NCBI GenBank assembly: GCA_963277665.1
Contig: OY728133.1
Span: forward strand, 392,225,962 to 392,289,961
Reading direction: 5' to 3'
Source of the DNA: Viscum album
Taxonomy: Eukaryota > Streptophyta > Magnoliopsida > Santalales > Viscaceae
Length of the DNA: 64,000 nt
Part shown: positions 1 to 11,142 of the stretch, in pieces
How positions within the stretch are numbered: the stretch's first letter is position 1
Layout: the number at the start of each line of letters is the position of its first letter
Made by a program: the position numbers and the translations under genes
Notes under the pieces: model-generated
What the model was told of the DNA's origin: nothing
Seen by the model: only the letters and a program-made list of their open reading frames with translations
Databases searched by the model: none

Positions 1-1543
1 CACGCAACACCAACTTGTCTTGTGTTATATGCAACATCGAGTTTCTACAAAAAACACTTTAATATTATAATTATTTAAATAAGATAGTTATACATAGCCA
101 TTAAACATGTAATATGAATAGTAATAATTAATTTTTAAATATTATTTCATATTGTTTATAATAATGAACAATATAATTTCTGTTAAAGTCTTTATATGTT
201 TAAAACTACTATTTTCTGAAACGAACTGCTTTTCATGTCCTTCTATGAAAAATAATAATATTAATTTTAGGCACTCATAGAAAATAATTTTGTTAAAAGA
301 ATTTTTTTGAATTAAAATTATAAAAATTAGATTCGGGTGAATTTTTGGTATATTTCTGAAATGTTTCAAATTGTGATGAATTGTGAAAAATACTACATTG
401 TAGCTAAAAACTGACTTTTTTCATTTGAATAATTATTTGACTTTAAATTGGTTTTAAAGTCACAATAGATAAATAGTACATATATTAATAGAATGTAGGT
501 TATTGTAATAATTATTATAATAGAATTAGATATAAAAAAATTATTGAACTTTTGAACATCTCTTTTACCCTCTTTCTAGCCACATTTGTAGGATTTACAT
601 TAAACATAATTTTTCCACTTCTGTGAATTGAATTTATAAAAATAGAAATACATGGTTGTAAGGAGTATAAAAAATGTGGTATGATAGGATTATAATAATT
701 TTTGGTGAATAGTAAATTTTGAATTTTATTTACCTCGGTTAAAGGAAAATATGGTAATTAAAGGTAAAAATTATATTATAATAATATAAAATTACCCTAA
801 ATTTTTTCTTAATTTCATTGGATAAGATTTTTTTCGACCCAAATAAACCTTAGGTATAAAATATGATCCTTTTCAAGAAACTTGTGTTAGATTTGGACAT
901 TTATTATATTTTATTTAAATAAGAGTTCAAAATTTCATATTCAAATTTTAATAAATAAATAATTTTTAATACAAGGTTATAGATAAAAAAATTAGACTAT
1001 AAATATTATTTAGAAATATAAGAAATTTATCTAAATAATTATAATTTAATTATATTTTTTAGATGTTAAATAATCGAATTTATTTGTGACATAATGATGA
1101 TGTAATAATAGATTTATTAAAGGATGAATCAAATAAATGATATTAATAATATTAAAATAATTATCATTTGAGCTATTTGATGCCATCGAATTTTTTTTTG
1201 AATGACTACGACATTTTAGGGATGATTTAATGTAGTTTTTTAAGGAATAAAGTTGTTAGGATTTTATAAAAAGTCAAGTAACAAATAGTGTCAAAATTGA
1301 CATAAATGGTATTTTAAAATAAATAATATTTTATTAAATGATAAAAATTTAATAAAAATATATATTGAGGTAAAATAAATAGGATAATGTTAAATATATA
1401 ACTAATGGTCCAATTGGGTTTCTTTTTTCATTTTATAGTAACTATATTAACTATATAGTGTAAAAAAGACAAGTTGTCCTAGTAAGAGTTAAACTGTTAA
1501 CTAAGGGTTAAAGAAAAAGGATAAGGTTAATTTTGAGACATAA
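1..1543 (+). repeat. 5' LTR of outer gypsy element, first segment (edge-truncated)
   Basis: AT-rich, non-coding, collinear with about 41163-42715 of the 3' LTR (shared landmarks include the GCAACAT.GAGTTTCTAC block and the AAAAAGACAAGTT block near 1465 and 42630). It stops exactly at CATAA (1539-1543), the target site of the inner gypsy element. It continues at 24478. The short open frame at 142-369 has no recognisable content. Confidence 0.85.
1539..1543. repeat. Target site duplication CATAA of the inner gypsy (left copy); right copy 24478-24482
   Basis: CATAA stands immediately outside both ends of the inner element. The uninterrupted equivalent in the 3' LTR of the outer element (about 42700-42712, GACCTAAACATGTATAAAA) shows the joined sequence, which confirms the insertion boundaries. 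Confidence 0.9.
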
Positions 1544-4500
1544 TATTAGGCCCCAACCTTAAACATTACTTAATATTGAGTTATTTCAGGAATACACATT
1601 GAGGATATTTTCAGGTTTATAGTTTTAGAGAATTAGATCATAAATCATTCATTACACTCCACATTTAAACAAAGTGGTTACATAAAAGATAATATTCATT
1701 TTTCCCATCATTGGAAACATATTTAAAATAAAACATAGATTCTTTCTTGAAACTTCCTTGATACTATAATCACATCATGTACCTTTCCCTTGACTTGTGA
1801 AAAACATTTCAAAAACTTGGGATGAGCATAAAAAGCTCTGCAAGGGATATAAAAGTACAAAATGAAAACATTAGTTCAAGTATGAAATCATACTTTACTT
1901 GTAAAACATAAGAATTTTAACATACCTCATCAAATCATGAATAAATCATAGAAATCATAAGACATAAATGTAACTTGAGGAATTCATAACATTCTTACAT
2001 AGGGAGTAACCCTCATGGTTACATTTGGAATACCCATCACATTATATTCCCTAAATCTCTTCGTAGAAACCTTAACGTTTAACCCCTTCACGTTACCCAA
2101 TGCATTGGAGAGCTATATCGGGCTCACCCGCCCTTAGTTTATCACGGAACCACCCGTCATCAAAACAATCCCCAAGAACCATAACATAATCGTATCACAT
2201 AAAGCATGTATAAAGGAAACATAACATTTCCACATTTCAATCACAAGATATCAATACAAAACATTGATATAATAAAAACATTATAAAAACCATTTTCAAT
2301 ACCAAAATAAAAACAAATATTACATGGTATTTATTTTTCATTTAAAAAAAGGTTATGGCTTGTAGAGGAAGCCGAAACTCAAATAATGGTCACGGTGGTG
2401 GAGAAGTCATTGTCGCCGCATACGTATGACAAAAAAACATTCCCTTTTTCGTTTAGTAAACACCTTGTATAAAAATATTCCTTTTGAATAAACGTAAAAT
2501 TTAAAGGGGTTTATACACCGTATAAATGAAAGTTGTGTATAAAACAAAATATGCCTCAACGAAAGGAGATTGAGATGAAGTCCCTTACCTCATATCCGAC
2601 TTGACTCGATCATTATTTAATCTCCTGAATAATAAACTTGAGTTAATTTTTACTTGCATCAGAACCTTTTTCAAATTCATTATTCCTTTTATATCACTTA
2701 TTACCTTGTCATTAACACTATATAATTATTTATGTTAATAACGGTCGTTTTAACGATCAATGGTACTTGAGTCAAAAATAAACTCTTTATAATTACAAGT
2801 TTTTCATGTATCCATTATATCCAGAGTTATATTCATTATTTAGATATCATATATATCATATATATCCAGTATATACATGCATTTATAATATTACATAACA
2901 TTTAGAGGTAAGAAATGAAATGCACCGTTCATGGAGACGGTAAGCCGTACGTACACATGAATACTACTTTCATTTCTATTTAGTATTTTATGGAATTGAA
3001 TCATAATTATATAAAGGTATATTATAATTTCAATATAATATCATATATAATATCATTAACTACATCCTTTATACATCCCACATATGGCATTAACAAATCA
3101 AATCACTTTGAGGGGGCGGTAGTCCGCACTTCCTAAAATGAAGATATCATGTTTACCCATAATAGAAACCATAAAGGTAATGCAAAAACGAAAAATAAAT
3201 AAGCTTAAGGAAAATATAAACATATTATATATCATATATAAATATAGTTTCATCTTAATGGACACCTTTGAAGGTGTTATAAGAATATTGAACAATCATC
3301 GTTTTGTGAGGCAGAAATTCACCATCCACAGAAACAGTATGCTCTTTAACAATTAGATGAAGATGTGTGTAAGTGTAGCTCGAATCCTTATTATAACAAC
3401 ATCCCAGTATATTAAAGATACTTTTTTTGTTAAAAAATAATTTAACAAAAAGAGTTTAGGGGGTTGGAGAAGCAAAATAAAACAAAATAACATTAGAGAA
3501 TACTTTACCTTTAAATCGGGTAACTCTTCTTGGTTTGAACCAAAATGGTTTCTTGAAGAGATTTATGACTAAGGTAAGGCTTCTAGGATTAATAGAGGGA
3601 TGTGGAGAGATAAAATGAGTAGATCATGTCCGAGCCAATGGCTTGAGAAGTGTGGTAATGGAGGTAGAGTTGGGGGCATTTATAAGAGGGGAGGAGGGGC
3701 ACTCTTAGAAAGATATAAAATGTTACTTTATTTTCAAATGCGTTTCAGATTTTAAAGGTTCCACATTGATGTATTTAGAGGATAAGGTGATAAGGGTTCA
3801 AAATATACTCATCCAATAGGTCTTTCAAAAGTTTAATTCTTATATTTTACATTATCTTTTCATTTTATTTAAATCGTTCATTAATGAGGTAATCGCTGCA
3901 TCATCATGATGTCAAAAATAATTTAATTTTTTTAATGTCTAAAAATTATAAAACGAATACTATGATGTTTGAAATATTTTTAGATTTCCAATTACTATTT
4001 ATAGTCCAATAGATAATTTATTTAGACAAAATTAAAAATGTTTTACTCAGGTGATACATTCTTTGTTATATTTAACTTTCTTTAAAAATAAAAAAGATAA
4101 AAAGTCATTATCACACAAAAGTGATTCCATGGGGTCCCCAAGATTGGAACAAGGAATCCCATGGTCGGCCATGACACAACCAGTAGCATTAGGATACAGT
4201 TTGGGGTCATTTGTTATTATTATGATATTATTTTATTATCCTTAACTACCCGATTACTAATTAATCAAGATAATTAAAGATAATTACCGTCGTTGCTACT
4301 CATAATGTCCAAAAACAAAAGATACTTGATTACATAATTTGGACCTTATGATTCAAAATATGTAATAAATTTTACCAAATTCTAAACCCAGAAATTGCAA
4401 TAATTAATTTAAAAATAATTCTCGTTGTCAAAACAAATAGCGGGTTTTTTAGAAACAATATCTAAGAAAAGTTTGGCACTTGTTTATGCCCAATTCGAAA

Positions 4501-4943
4501 GTGAAATTAATACTAATGACCACCATTAGATTAAATGGTAAAAATATATTATAATTAAACTTTAAAACCAATTAAAATATAATCTAACCATATAATAAAA
4601 TTAGATGAAAAAGCAGTTTTGATGTAAAATGCAGTATTTTTCACTATTCATTAAAAATTGAACATTGTCAGAAAAATACCAAAAAATTATCCAATGTAAA
4701 TTTCAATGTCCCAATCATAAAGAATAAGTTTATTTTGAAAAATAGAGCTTATAAAATTGTCAAAAGAATTATTTAAAAATAGTTCGACATCAAAAGGTGG
4801 TAAAAAAATCTTTTAAAAATATTAGTGTATTCCATGCTTAAGATTGGATTTATTCTCATTTTAAGACTCTAAAACAATATATAATTCATAAATAGACATA
4901 GATAATAATTTATTCTTTTTCATTACTTACTTGAGATGTTACA
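1544..4943 (-). repeat. 3' LTR of inner gypsy
   Basis: Near-identical in layout to 21083-24477. On the minus strand it begins TGTAACATC directly after the purine tract. The open frames at 3138-3356 and 4051-4245 recur partly in the other LTR (23589-23783) and are accidental. No coding content seen. Confidence 0.93.
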
Positions 4944-4960
4944 TCCTTCCCCCCTTTAGA
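4944..4960 (-). other. Polypurine tract of inner gypsy
   Basis: On the minus strand TCTAAAGGGGGGAAGGA directly precedes the TG of the 3' LTR. This is the expected plus-strand DNA priming site for reverse transcription. Confidence 0.9.
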
Positions 4961-4982
4961 AAATTGAATCCCCGTAATTTAT

Positions 4983-5362
4983 TTACTTATTGAATAAGTG
5001 GGGGTATTTATCCCTCATTGCATTTTCAGATTCCCATGTTGCCTCTTCTATCATGTGGGTTTTCCACAAAACCATTACTTGATAAATCACCTTATTTCGC
5101 AACAATTGCTCCCTATGGTCAAGAATTTGGACAAGTTGTCATCATAAGATAGGTTCTCTTCCAACTGAACTACCTATGGACTCAAAACATGAGATGGATC
5201 TGGCATGTACTTCCTTAACATTGAAACATGAAAAACATTGTGTACCAGAGATAAACTCGTAGGTAAAGCCACTCGGTATGCAACTGGTCCAACTCTCTCC
5301 AAAATTTCATATGGTCCAATGAACCTTGGGCTCAACTTTCCTTTCTTACCAAATCGCATCAC
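4983..5362 (-). pseudogene. Integrase C-terminus (GPY/F module) and chromodomain of inner gypsy
   Basis: From 5362 the minus strand reads a GPY/F-type module: VMRFGKKGKLSPRFIGPYEI-like text, then a VAYRVALP segment and VHNVFHVSMLRKY. After two or three stops comes a chromodomain-like tail with REQLLRNKV, VLWK and EEATWE, ending in HLFNK and a TAA at 4983-4985. This order is the signature of chromoviruses of the Tekay/Del type, where the chromodomain steers integration to heterochromatin. The stop after the GPY/F part (5174) means no intact protein could be made. The family is recognised from conserved wording, not from a search. Confidence 0.85.
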
Positions 5363-5405
5363 ACTTTTACATGGTTAGACATTGAGGAAGACATGATCAC
5401 CTACC

Positions 5406-6166
5406 TCAAAAGAGAGATCCTTCCTCCTGTTGTCTGCATAACTCTTCTGCCTGCTCTGAGCTGTTCTCATGTGTCTCTGTATCATCTGAACTTTTTTTCA
5501 ACTCTTCTACCAATTCTGGTCCCATAAACTTCCTTTCACCCACTTCATCCCAGAAAGCTGGAGTTCGACACCGTTTCCCATATAATGTCTCAAATGGTAC
5601 CATCTGTATACTGGAATGAAAATAGTTATTATAAGAAAACTCAACCAACGAAAGATGTTGGTCCCAACTTCCCTGATAATCCATCGAACAAGCACATAGC
5701 ATATCCTCCAATGTCTGAATCGTTCTTTATAACTGCCCATCTGATTAAGGATTAAAACTTGTACTAAAATTTAATTCAGTACCCAATGACATCTGATGGC
5801 CTTTACAAAAGTTAAAAGTGAACCAGGGATCACGGTCAGATACAATGGAGAGAGGAACTCCATGTAATCTGACTATCTCATTAGGATAAAAATGGGATAG
5901 TTGATCTAGGGAAAAAGTATCTTGTATAGCAAGGAAATGAGCAGATTTAGTCAAGCGATCAACAATAACCCAGATTTCATTATTACCTTGAGGTGTCATT
6001 GGAAATCCCACAACGAATTCCATGGATATATTCTCCCATTTCAACTCTTGTACTGGTAAAGGGTGAGGTATCCCTTTTGGTATCTTCTTCTCTCCTTTAA
6101 CCTATTGACAAGCCAAACACTTCACAGTAAAATCAGCAATATCCCTTTTCATTCCGTCCCACCAGT
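5406..6166 (-). pseudogene. Integrase catalytic core of inner gypsy, distal half (split by CACTA)
   Basis: Minus-strand fragments show the DDE integrase core: WENISMEFVVGFP (usually DFV; first catalytic Asp altered to Glu), WVIVDRLTKSAHFL, RLHGVPLSIVSDRD with the second catalytic Asp, then a deteriorated stretch. Then come WDQHLSLVEFSYNN and LYGKRCRTPAFWDEVGERK, and GPELVEE. The fragment starts at the right CACTA boundary with WWDGMKRDIADF and a KCLACQ knuckle that completes the HHCC zinc finger begun at 17641. Several frameshifts and stops separate the pieces. The integrase would join cDNA to host DNA in the living element. Confidence 0.88.
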
Positions 6167-6169
6167 TAT
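6167..6169. repeat. TAT target site duplication of CACTA (left); right copy 17641-17643
   Basis: A 3-bp TAT occurs immediately before CACTAGTG (6170) and immediately after CACTAGTG (ending 17640). Three-base duplications are the hallmark of CACTA insertions. Confidence 0.9.
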
Positions 6170-6183
6170 CACTAGTGCAGAAA
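6170..6183 (+). repeat. CACTA terminal inverted repeat, left
   Basis: CACTAGTGCAGAAA, matching the reverse complement of 17627-17640. The match continues imperfectly (ACGTTTTTTA against TCGTTTCTTA). Confidence 0.95.
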
Positions 6184-6189
6184 ACGTTT

Positions 6190-6830
6190 TTTACGTCGGT
6201 TATTTTTAATTTTTTACGTCGGTTTCTAGCCGACGTTAATACGTGCGACGTTATAAATAAGGTTTTTGACGTCAGTAATTTAAAATCCGATGTCAAAAAG
6301 CATAAAATCGCGATGTTTATCACATCGGTTATTTTATAACCGACGTGATAAACGGGGGTGAGGGTGGTTTATAACGTCCGTTCTATAAGAACCGACGTGA
6401 TAAACCGGGCTGAGCGTGGTTTATCACGTCGGTTCATATAAAACCGACGTGAAAAACCAGGGGAGGGGGGTTTATCACATCAGTTAGTCAATAACCGACG
6501 TGATAAACCATTTTCCAGGAAGTTTAGCACGTCCATTATTCAATAACCAACGTGCTAAACCATTCTCCAGACCCTTTATCACGTCGGTTATTTAATAACC
6601 GACGTGCTAAACCATTCTCCAGGCCTTTTATCACGTCGGTTATTAAATAACCGACGTGATAAACCATTTTCCAGGCCTTTTATCACGTCGGTTATTAAAT
6701 AACTGACGTGATAAACTATTTTCCAGGCCTTTTGTCATGTCGGTTATTTAGTAACTGACGTGATAAACTATTTTCCAGGCATTTTATCACGTCGGTTATT
6801 AAATAACCGACGTGATAAACCCAATTTTTT
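6190..6830. repeat. Left (3') subterminal repeat array of CACTA
   Basis: About ten inverted pairs of the form CACGTCGGTTATT...AATAACCGACGTG occur with spacing close to 51 bp (for example about 6578, 6629, 6680, 6731 and 6783). Each pair can fold back on itself. Pairs at this end mostly carry TATCACGTCGG with CACGTC, unlike the TTTTACGTCGG form at the other end. By analogy with En/Spm these are binding sites for the TnpA-type protein. That role is inferred from the family. Confidence 0.9.
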
Positions 6831-6965
6831 TTTAAACAGAATGCAGTGATCTTCTCTCCACCAGAATCAACCAGAAAATAAATCAAGAAATCATACCACA
6901 AAAACAGAAGTACATCAAAAATAAGCGTGTAAATAGATAACATATAAAACTTACCCACTAGATAG

Positions 6966-7490
6966 CATCCACCCTCATTTATACCCCATGGACAGCCCTC
7001 CCCCACCCCGTTGGAGCCCTCACCCTCATGTATACCCCCTGGACAGCCCTCCCCCACCCCGTTGGAGCCCTCACCCTCATGTATACCCCCTGGACAGCCC
7101 TCCCCCACCCCATTGGAGCCCCCACCCTCATGTATACCCCTTGGACAACCCTCCCCCACCCCATTGGAGCCCCCACCACACTCCTGGACTACCCCCCGAC
7201 CCCCGGACACCCCCAACCACCCCTCGACAACCCCCACCCGCCTGAACAGTACCTCCTCACCCCCTCACCCCACTTGACAGCCCCCACCACACCCCTGGAC
7301 AACCCCCCCACCCCTGGACAGCACTCCCACACCCCTGGACCGACTTCCCACACCCCTAGACATCCTTGCCACCCCCCCAAGACTGTCCCCCCACCCCACC
7401 GGACAGCCCTCCCAGACCACTGGACACCCCCAACCCCACTGAACACACCCCCACACCCTGGGAACCCCTCCCCCACAAACCCAAATCCAT
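6966..7490. repeat. C-rich 51-bp minisatellite between Ulp1 exon and subterminal array
   Basis: GACAGCCCTCCCCCACCCC recurs at 6991, 7042, 7093 and (as GACAACC) 7144, a clean 51-bp period. Degenerate CCCCTGGACA-type units continue to ~7490. The plus strand is almost purine-free in places. The open frames here (proline-rich on plus, glycine/valine-rich on minus) follow from the multiple-of-three period and are not evidence of genes. Confidence 0.93.
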
Positions 7491-7668
7491 ACCAGAAGAA
7501 CCATCAAAAGTAGACCAAAATAAGAAGTAGAGAAAAATTAAACATTCACTTATATAACATTCAAAACTTACACTGTCAACTTCAAAAAAAACTAAATGAA
7601 ACCTAAACAACTACCAAATAGACAATTAAAACGACAATATTCAAAATTACATTTTACGTTACAAACAA
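7491..7668. other. Spacer downstream of tnpA/Ulp1 gene
   Basis: AT-rich, no coding signal. Probably the 3' UTR of the gene ending at 7669. Confidence 0.5.
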
Positions 7669-10649
7669 CTAAAATTCAATCAAACCTGTAAAATAATTTG
7701 ACCACTCCACTTGTAAGCGTTTGATGTCTTCAGCAGTATAGGTTTGAGGGTCATCAAAAAGCTACAAATGAAAAAGAAGATAGTTAACGTGTATAATGAA
7801 TAAATCAAATTGAAATATGATGGCAAAGTTTAAGAGGAAATCGTACCATGTCAAAATTCACAATTGTCCGAGTTGTTATTATTTCATACATAAATCTTAA
7901 CTTATAATATCCGCATTCGATGAGGCCTTGTTGTTCATGAAAATTCTTTTTTGAATGACTGTAAATTCAATATATTATTTTTATGTAATAAATCAAAAAG
8001 TACAAATTATAAATGGAAATTTACCGTCGCTTTTACATATTTGATCTTTTCATTTCTTTTCTTTGTGTTTTTTCGAAAGTAGGCCCATGAACTGTTAGAA
8101 AATAATACGAATGGGGTAAATTTAAAATTTATTATAATATATAGAAATATTGAGAAATTGAAACTTACTTTTCCAATATATTCTTAAAACTTTCCCGCAC
8201 ATCACCATGAACAGAGCATATCCAATAAAGATCTTTCTCCCTTGGGCAAAAAATCCCTAACATCCAATGATTACTGATAAAAGGAAATTTATTGTTAGTG
8301 GTTTTTTATGTTAAAAGATAATTAACTATTTGAGAGAAATGTGTTTCATACCTCTCACAAAAAGGCATCATCCAACATTGTTGGATTATATTCTTTTCAA
8401 ATATTTCAGCAATATAAACCATTCTTTGTTCCTCAGTCAATGCACATGCTTCAGGGGAAATCAATTGCGGGTCCATGAATCCATATACTTCTGTCAGTTC
8501 ATTCCTCTCACATATTTTATAAAGATACCGAATAAAAAACATATATAAGTATACATTTTTAATAAATATAATGCAGGGAAATGGTGTTAAGACTTACATG
8601 GAAAAAATTTGCACCATGTTGATGCCCAACTTATCTCCAGTAAAAACCTCCATGATATCAGATTTTGTAATCCCCACACTTACATCACGTCCACAAACAT
8701 GAGATTCCATTGGAAACTCAAAAAAACCCAACAACAAATGTGAATATCTTGACAATCTGTCCAGACCACTGGAATCTGCATCTGATGTCATAGCCTGTTG
8801 TCTTTGTTGTTGTCTATACAGTATTTCTTTACCTTTGAAGTATTCTTGTGAAAAAAAAAATTGAGAATTATAGTAGTTTTCAAATTATAAAACAAATTTA
8901 ATAAAAAAAATAAAATAAAAGATATAACATTCATACCTCTATGGTAATGAGTCGAAGAAGTCTGGATGGACAAACTAAAAAATGGCTGATACTCTGTCCA
9001 ACTGTCGCCACCTCATCTGTAGGTATTGGTACCCTAGCTGATCTATCTATAATATCCTGTACAGTGACCCTCTGATTCTCTACCTCTAATTTTTGATGAT
9101 GAACTGTATCTCCTATACAATATACCAACCCGTATGCTACTATATGATGTTTAGAATCATCAACATACAACTCGCAATATGTAGGAAGTTGTGGCGGAGG
9201 CGTAGGATAAAAAATGGGGTCCGCAGGCTGAGGTGGGGGAGTGGGAGCTACTGGCAGAGGTGGAGGATAAATAATGGGGTCTGCAGGGGGAGGTGGAGGA
9301 GTGGGAGCTGCAGTCTGAAATTGTCTTTGCATTTCTGCAAACATAGACTGCACCGAATCTCTAATCTTGTCTTCCATCGTCACATTAATATTTTGAACTT
9401 CAGCCTCCAAGGATTCTATTTTTTTATAAACCCCCTCAATGTTAGAAGTTGAAGAACGTGGAAACACTATTCTTACCGATACACCTATCAGATATCCTCT
9501 TACATGACCAGGATGTTCGAGCCTTCCCAATGATGAAAATAAAATATCTTCCCTCCCAGTAGCTTTAAATGTCCCCTCTGAACTTTGCTCCTCAAGAGAG
9601 TCCTATATTAATTAATTGAACATTTCTATAATGATTGAAACTTATATGAAGAAAAAAGTTAACATAAATAAATTAAATAGATATCTTACAATCCTCTCAG
9701 CTACGATTCTCGATTCTTCCGAAAGATATTGTCCTTTTTTTCCCTTCCGAGCTCTCTTCCATTTTTCATGTCTAGATGGAGGGGATGGAGGGGCCACCTC
9801 TCCAGAGCTTGAAGACTTAGCTCTTAGTTGTTGAAATTTTTCCGCTATCATTTTTTCTTCCAATAATGTATACCCTCCCCGAGATAAACTATGAGGGTAT
9901 ACATTTTTAGATTGGATATCCTGATGAGCTTTCCTTGTTTGCTGTAATTTAAGAATAATAAATCATTAACAAAACATTAATAAAATCATTTATATAAGAA
10001 ATAATATAAAAGTTTACATTGCCCTTACCAGAAATGACTCTTTTTTTCTACTTTCAAAAAACGGTCTCCATGTGTCTTCATCTATAAAAGGATATATACG
10101 ACATGGATTGTCATGACTCCTATGACCATAAATGAAATCAGATGTGAGGGTTGATTTGAAATCCCTCCATCTCCTGGCAGCCAACGATAAGCATTTCTTC
10201 CTAACTCCTCCAGTGTCAGGAATATCAAATGTCATCTGATAAAGAAGTGGTTAAACATATTATATATACCAGAAACATTAAAAGAATGGTCAAACAATGA
10301 CAAAAGATCTTACCAAAATCATCTCCCACAACTAAGAGATAATCTCTTTATCCACACCTCTCCAATCATCATACAGAATGCCTACTTTGGTCTTAGCCTG
10401 AGTTGCAACAAAACTCTTAAAATATTTGGCATTCGGACCTCTAGGAATATCATCATCATCAAACTCAACTATTATCCTCTGATCCTGCGTACGGGCAAGT
10501 GATAATTTTGGTAAACGTGTGCAACCACGTTTACCAACCTTTGAACTCTTTGTCGTAATAGGAGCATGTGAATGTTCATCCCCATAGGTATGACCAGCAA
10601 TATGCTCCTCCCAAGAATCATGTGGTTGATCATCTGAATGATCTGTCAT
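7669..10649 (-). pseudogene. CACTA second gene: Transposase_24 (TnpA-type) fused to Ulp1-like C48 cysteine protease, ~9 exons
   Basis: Exons read on the minus strand: 10649-~10320 (start MTDHSDD, acidic, ends near KEIIS, stop, LWEMIL, GTAAGA donor); ~10235-10027 (RRWRDFKSTL, PFIDEDTWRPFFESRK, Transposase_24 core); 9941-9690 (VYPHSLSRGGYTLLEEK); ~9603-8938 (GRLEHPGHVRGY, coiled coil, two proline-rich repeats, then a domain with ELYVDD and PIPTDEVATVG); ~8814-8597; ~8538-8310 (YGFMDPQLISPE); a short exon near 8290-8165 with SNHWMLGIF (catalytic His); ~8090-8022 (SWAYFRKN); ~7945-7852 with QQGLIECGYYKLRFM (catalytic Cys); last exon ~7751-7669, ending TAG. Most introns have GTAAG/GTATG donors and AG acceptors. 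One acceptor near 8542 seems lost. A TAG stop ends exon 1 early. The protease would cut SUMO-like or other isopeptide bonds; its role in the transposon is unknown. Confidence 0.82.
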
Positions 10650-10672
10650 TATCCTTCAAATCAAAAAAAATT

Positions 10673-11112
10673 GTCAGTTCACAAATATAAAAATTCAAAT
10701 ATTTTAATACTACTGTAATCAGAAAATAGAAAAGTGTACTAGGTTACATAATAGTAAACATTGCTAATATGGTAAGCATGTTAAACAATGGTAAAGATGG
10801 AAAAGATGGTCAAGATGGTCAAGATGGTCAAGATGGTAAAAAATGAAAAAAATCATAAACCTGGTAAACATTGTAAACATGGTAAAGTAATTGTCAGTGA
10901 ACAAATATACAAATTCAAATATTTTAATACTACTGTAATCAGAAAATAGAAAAGTGTACTAAGTTACATAATAGTAAACATTGGTAATATGGTAAGCATG
11001 TTAAATAATGGTAAAGATGGCAAAGATGGTCAAGATGGTAAAACTGGTAAAAATGGTAAACCTGGTAAACATTGTAAACATGGTAAAGTAATTGTCAGTG
11101 AACAAAAATAAG
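10673..11112. repeat. Two tandem copies of a 220-bp unit upstream of the TnpA-type gene
   Basis: TTGTCAGT begins at 10671, 10891 and 11092, and a TTCAAATATTTTAATACTAC block recurs exactly 220 bp apart (about 10693 and 10913). Each unit ends in a short-period tract of GGTAAACATGGTAA, AAGATGGTCAAGATGGT type (~12-bp words). It occupies the promoter/leader position of the gene starting at 10649. Its regulatory meaning is not visible. Confidence 0.9.
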
Positions 11113-11136
11113 CATTTAAAAATTCATGTAATGGTT

Positions 11137-11142
11137 ATAAAC
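11137..11142. repeat. ATAAAC direct repeat flanking the solo LTR (right copy 11672-11677)
   Basis: Exact 6-bp match on both sides of the TGTTGGG...TACAACA segment. Copia elements usually duplicate 5 bp, so one of the six bases may be chance. Confidence 0.75.

Noticed and set aside
6320..6820. Satellite or centromeric repeat
   Set aside because: The ~51-bp units are confined to the CACTA ends and are inverted pairs matching the other end, so they are subterminal transposon repeats.
6966..7513. Proline-rich (plus) and glycine-rich (minus) proteins up to 173 residues
   Set aside because: These are translations of the 51-bp minisatellite. All frames are open because the period is a multiple of three and the unit lacks stops.
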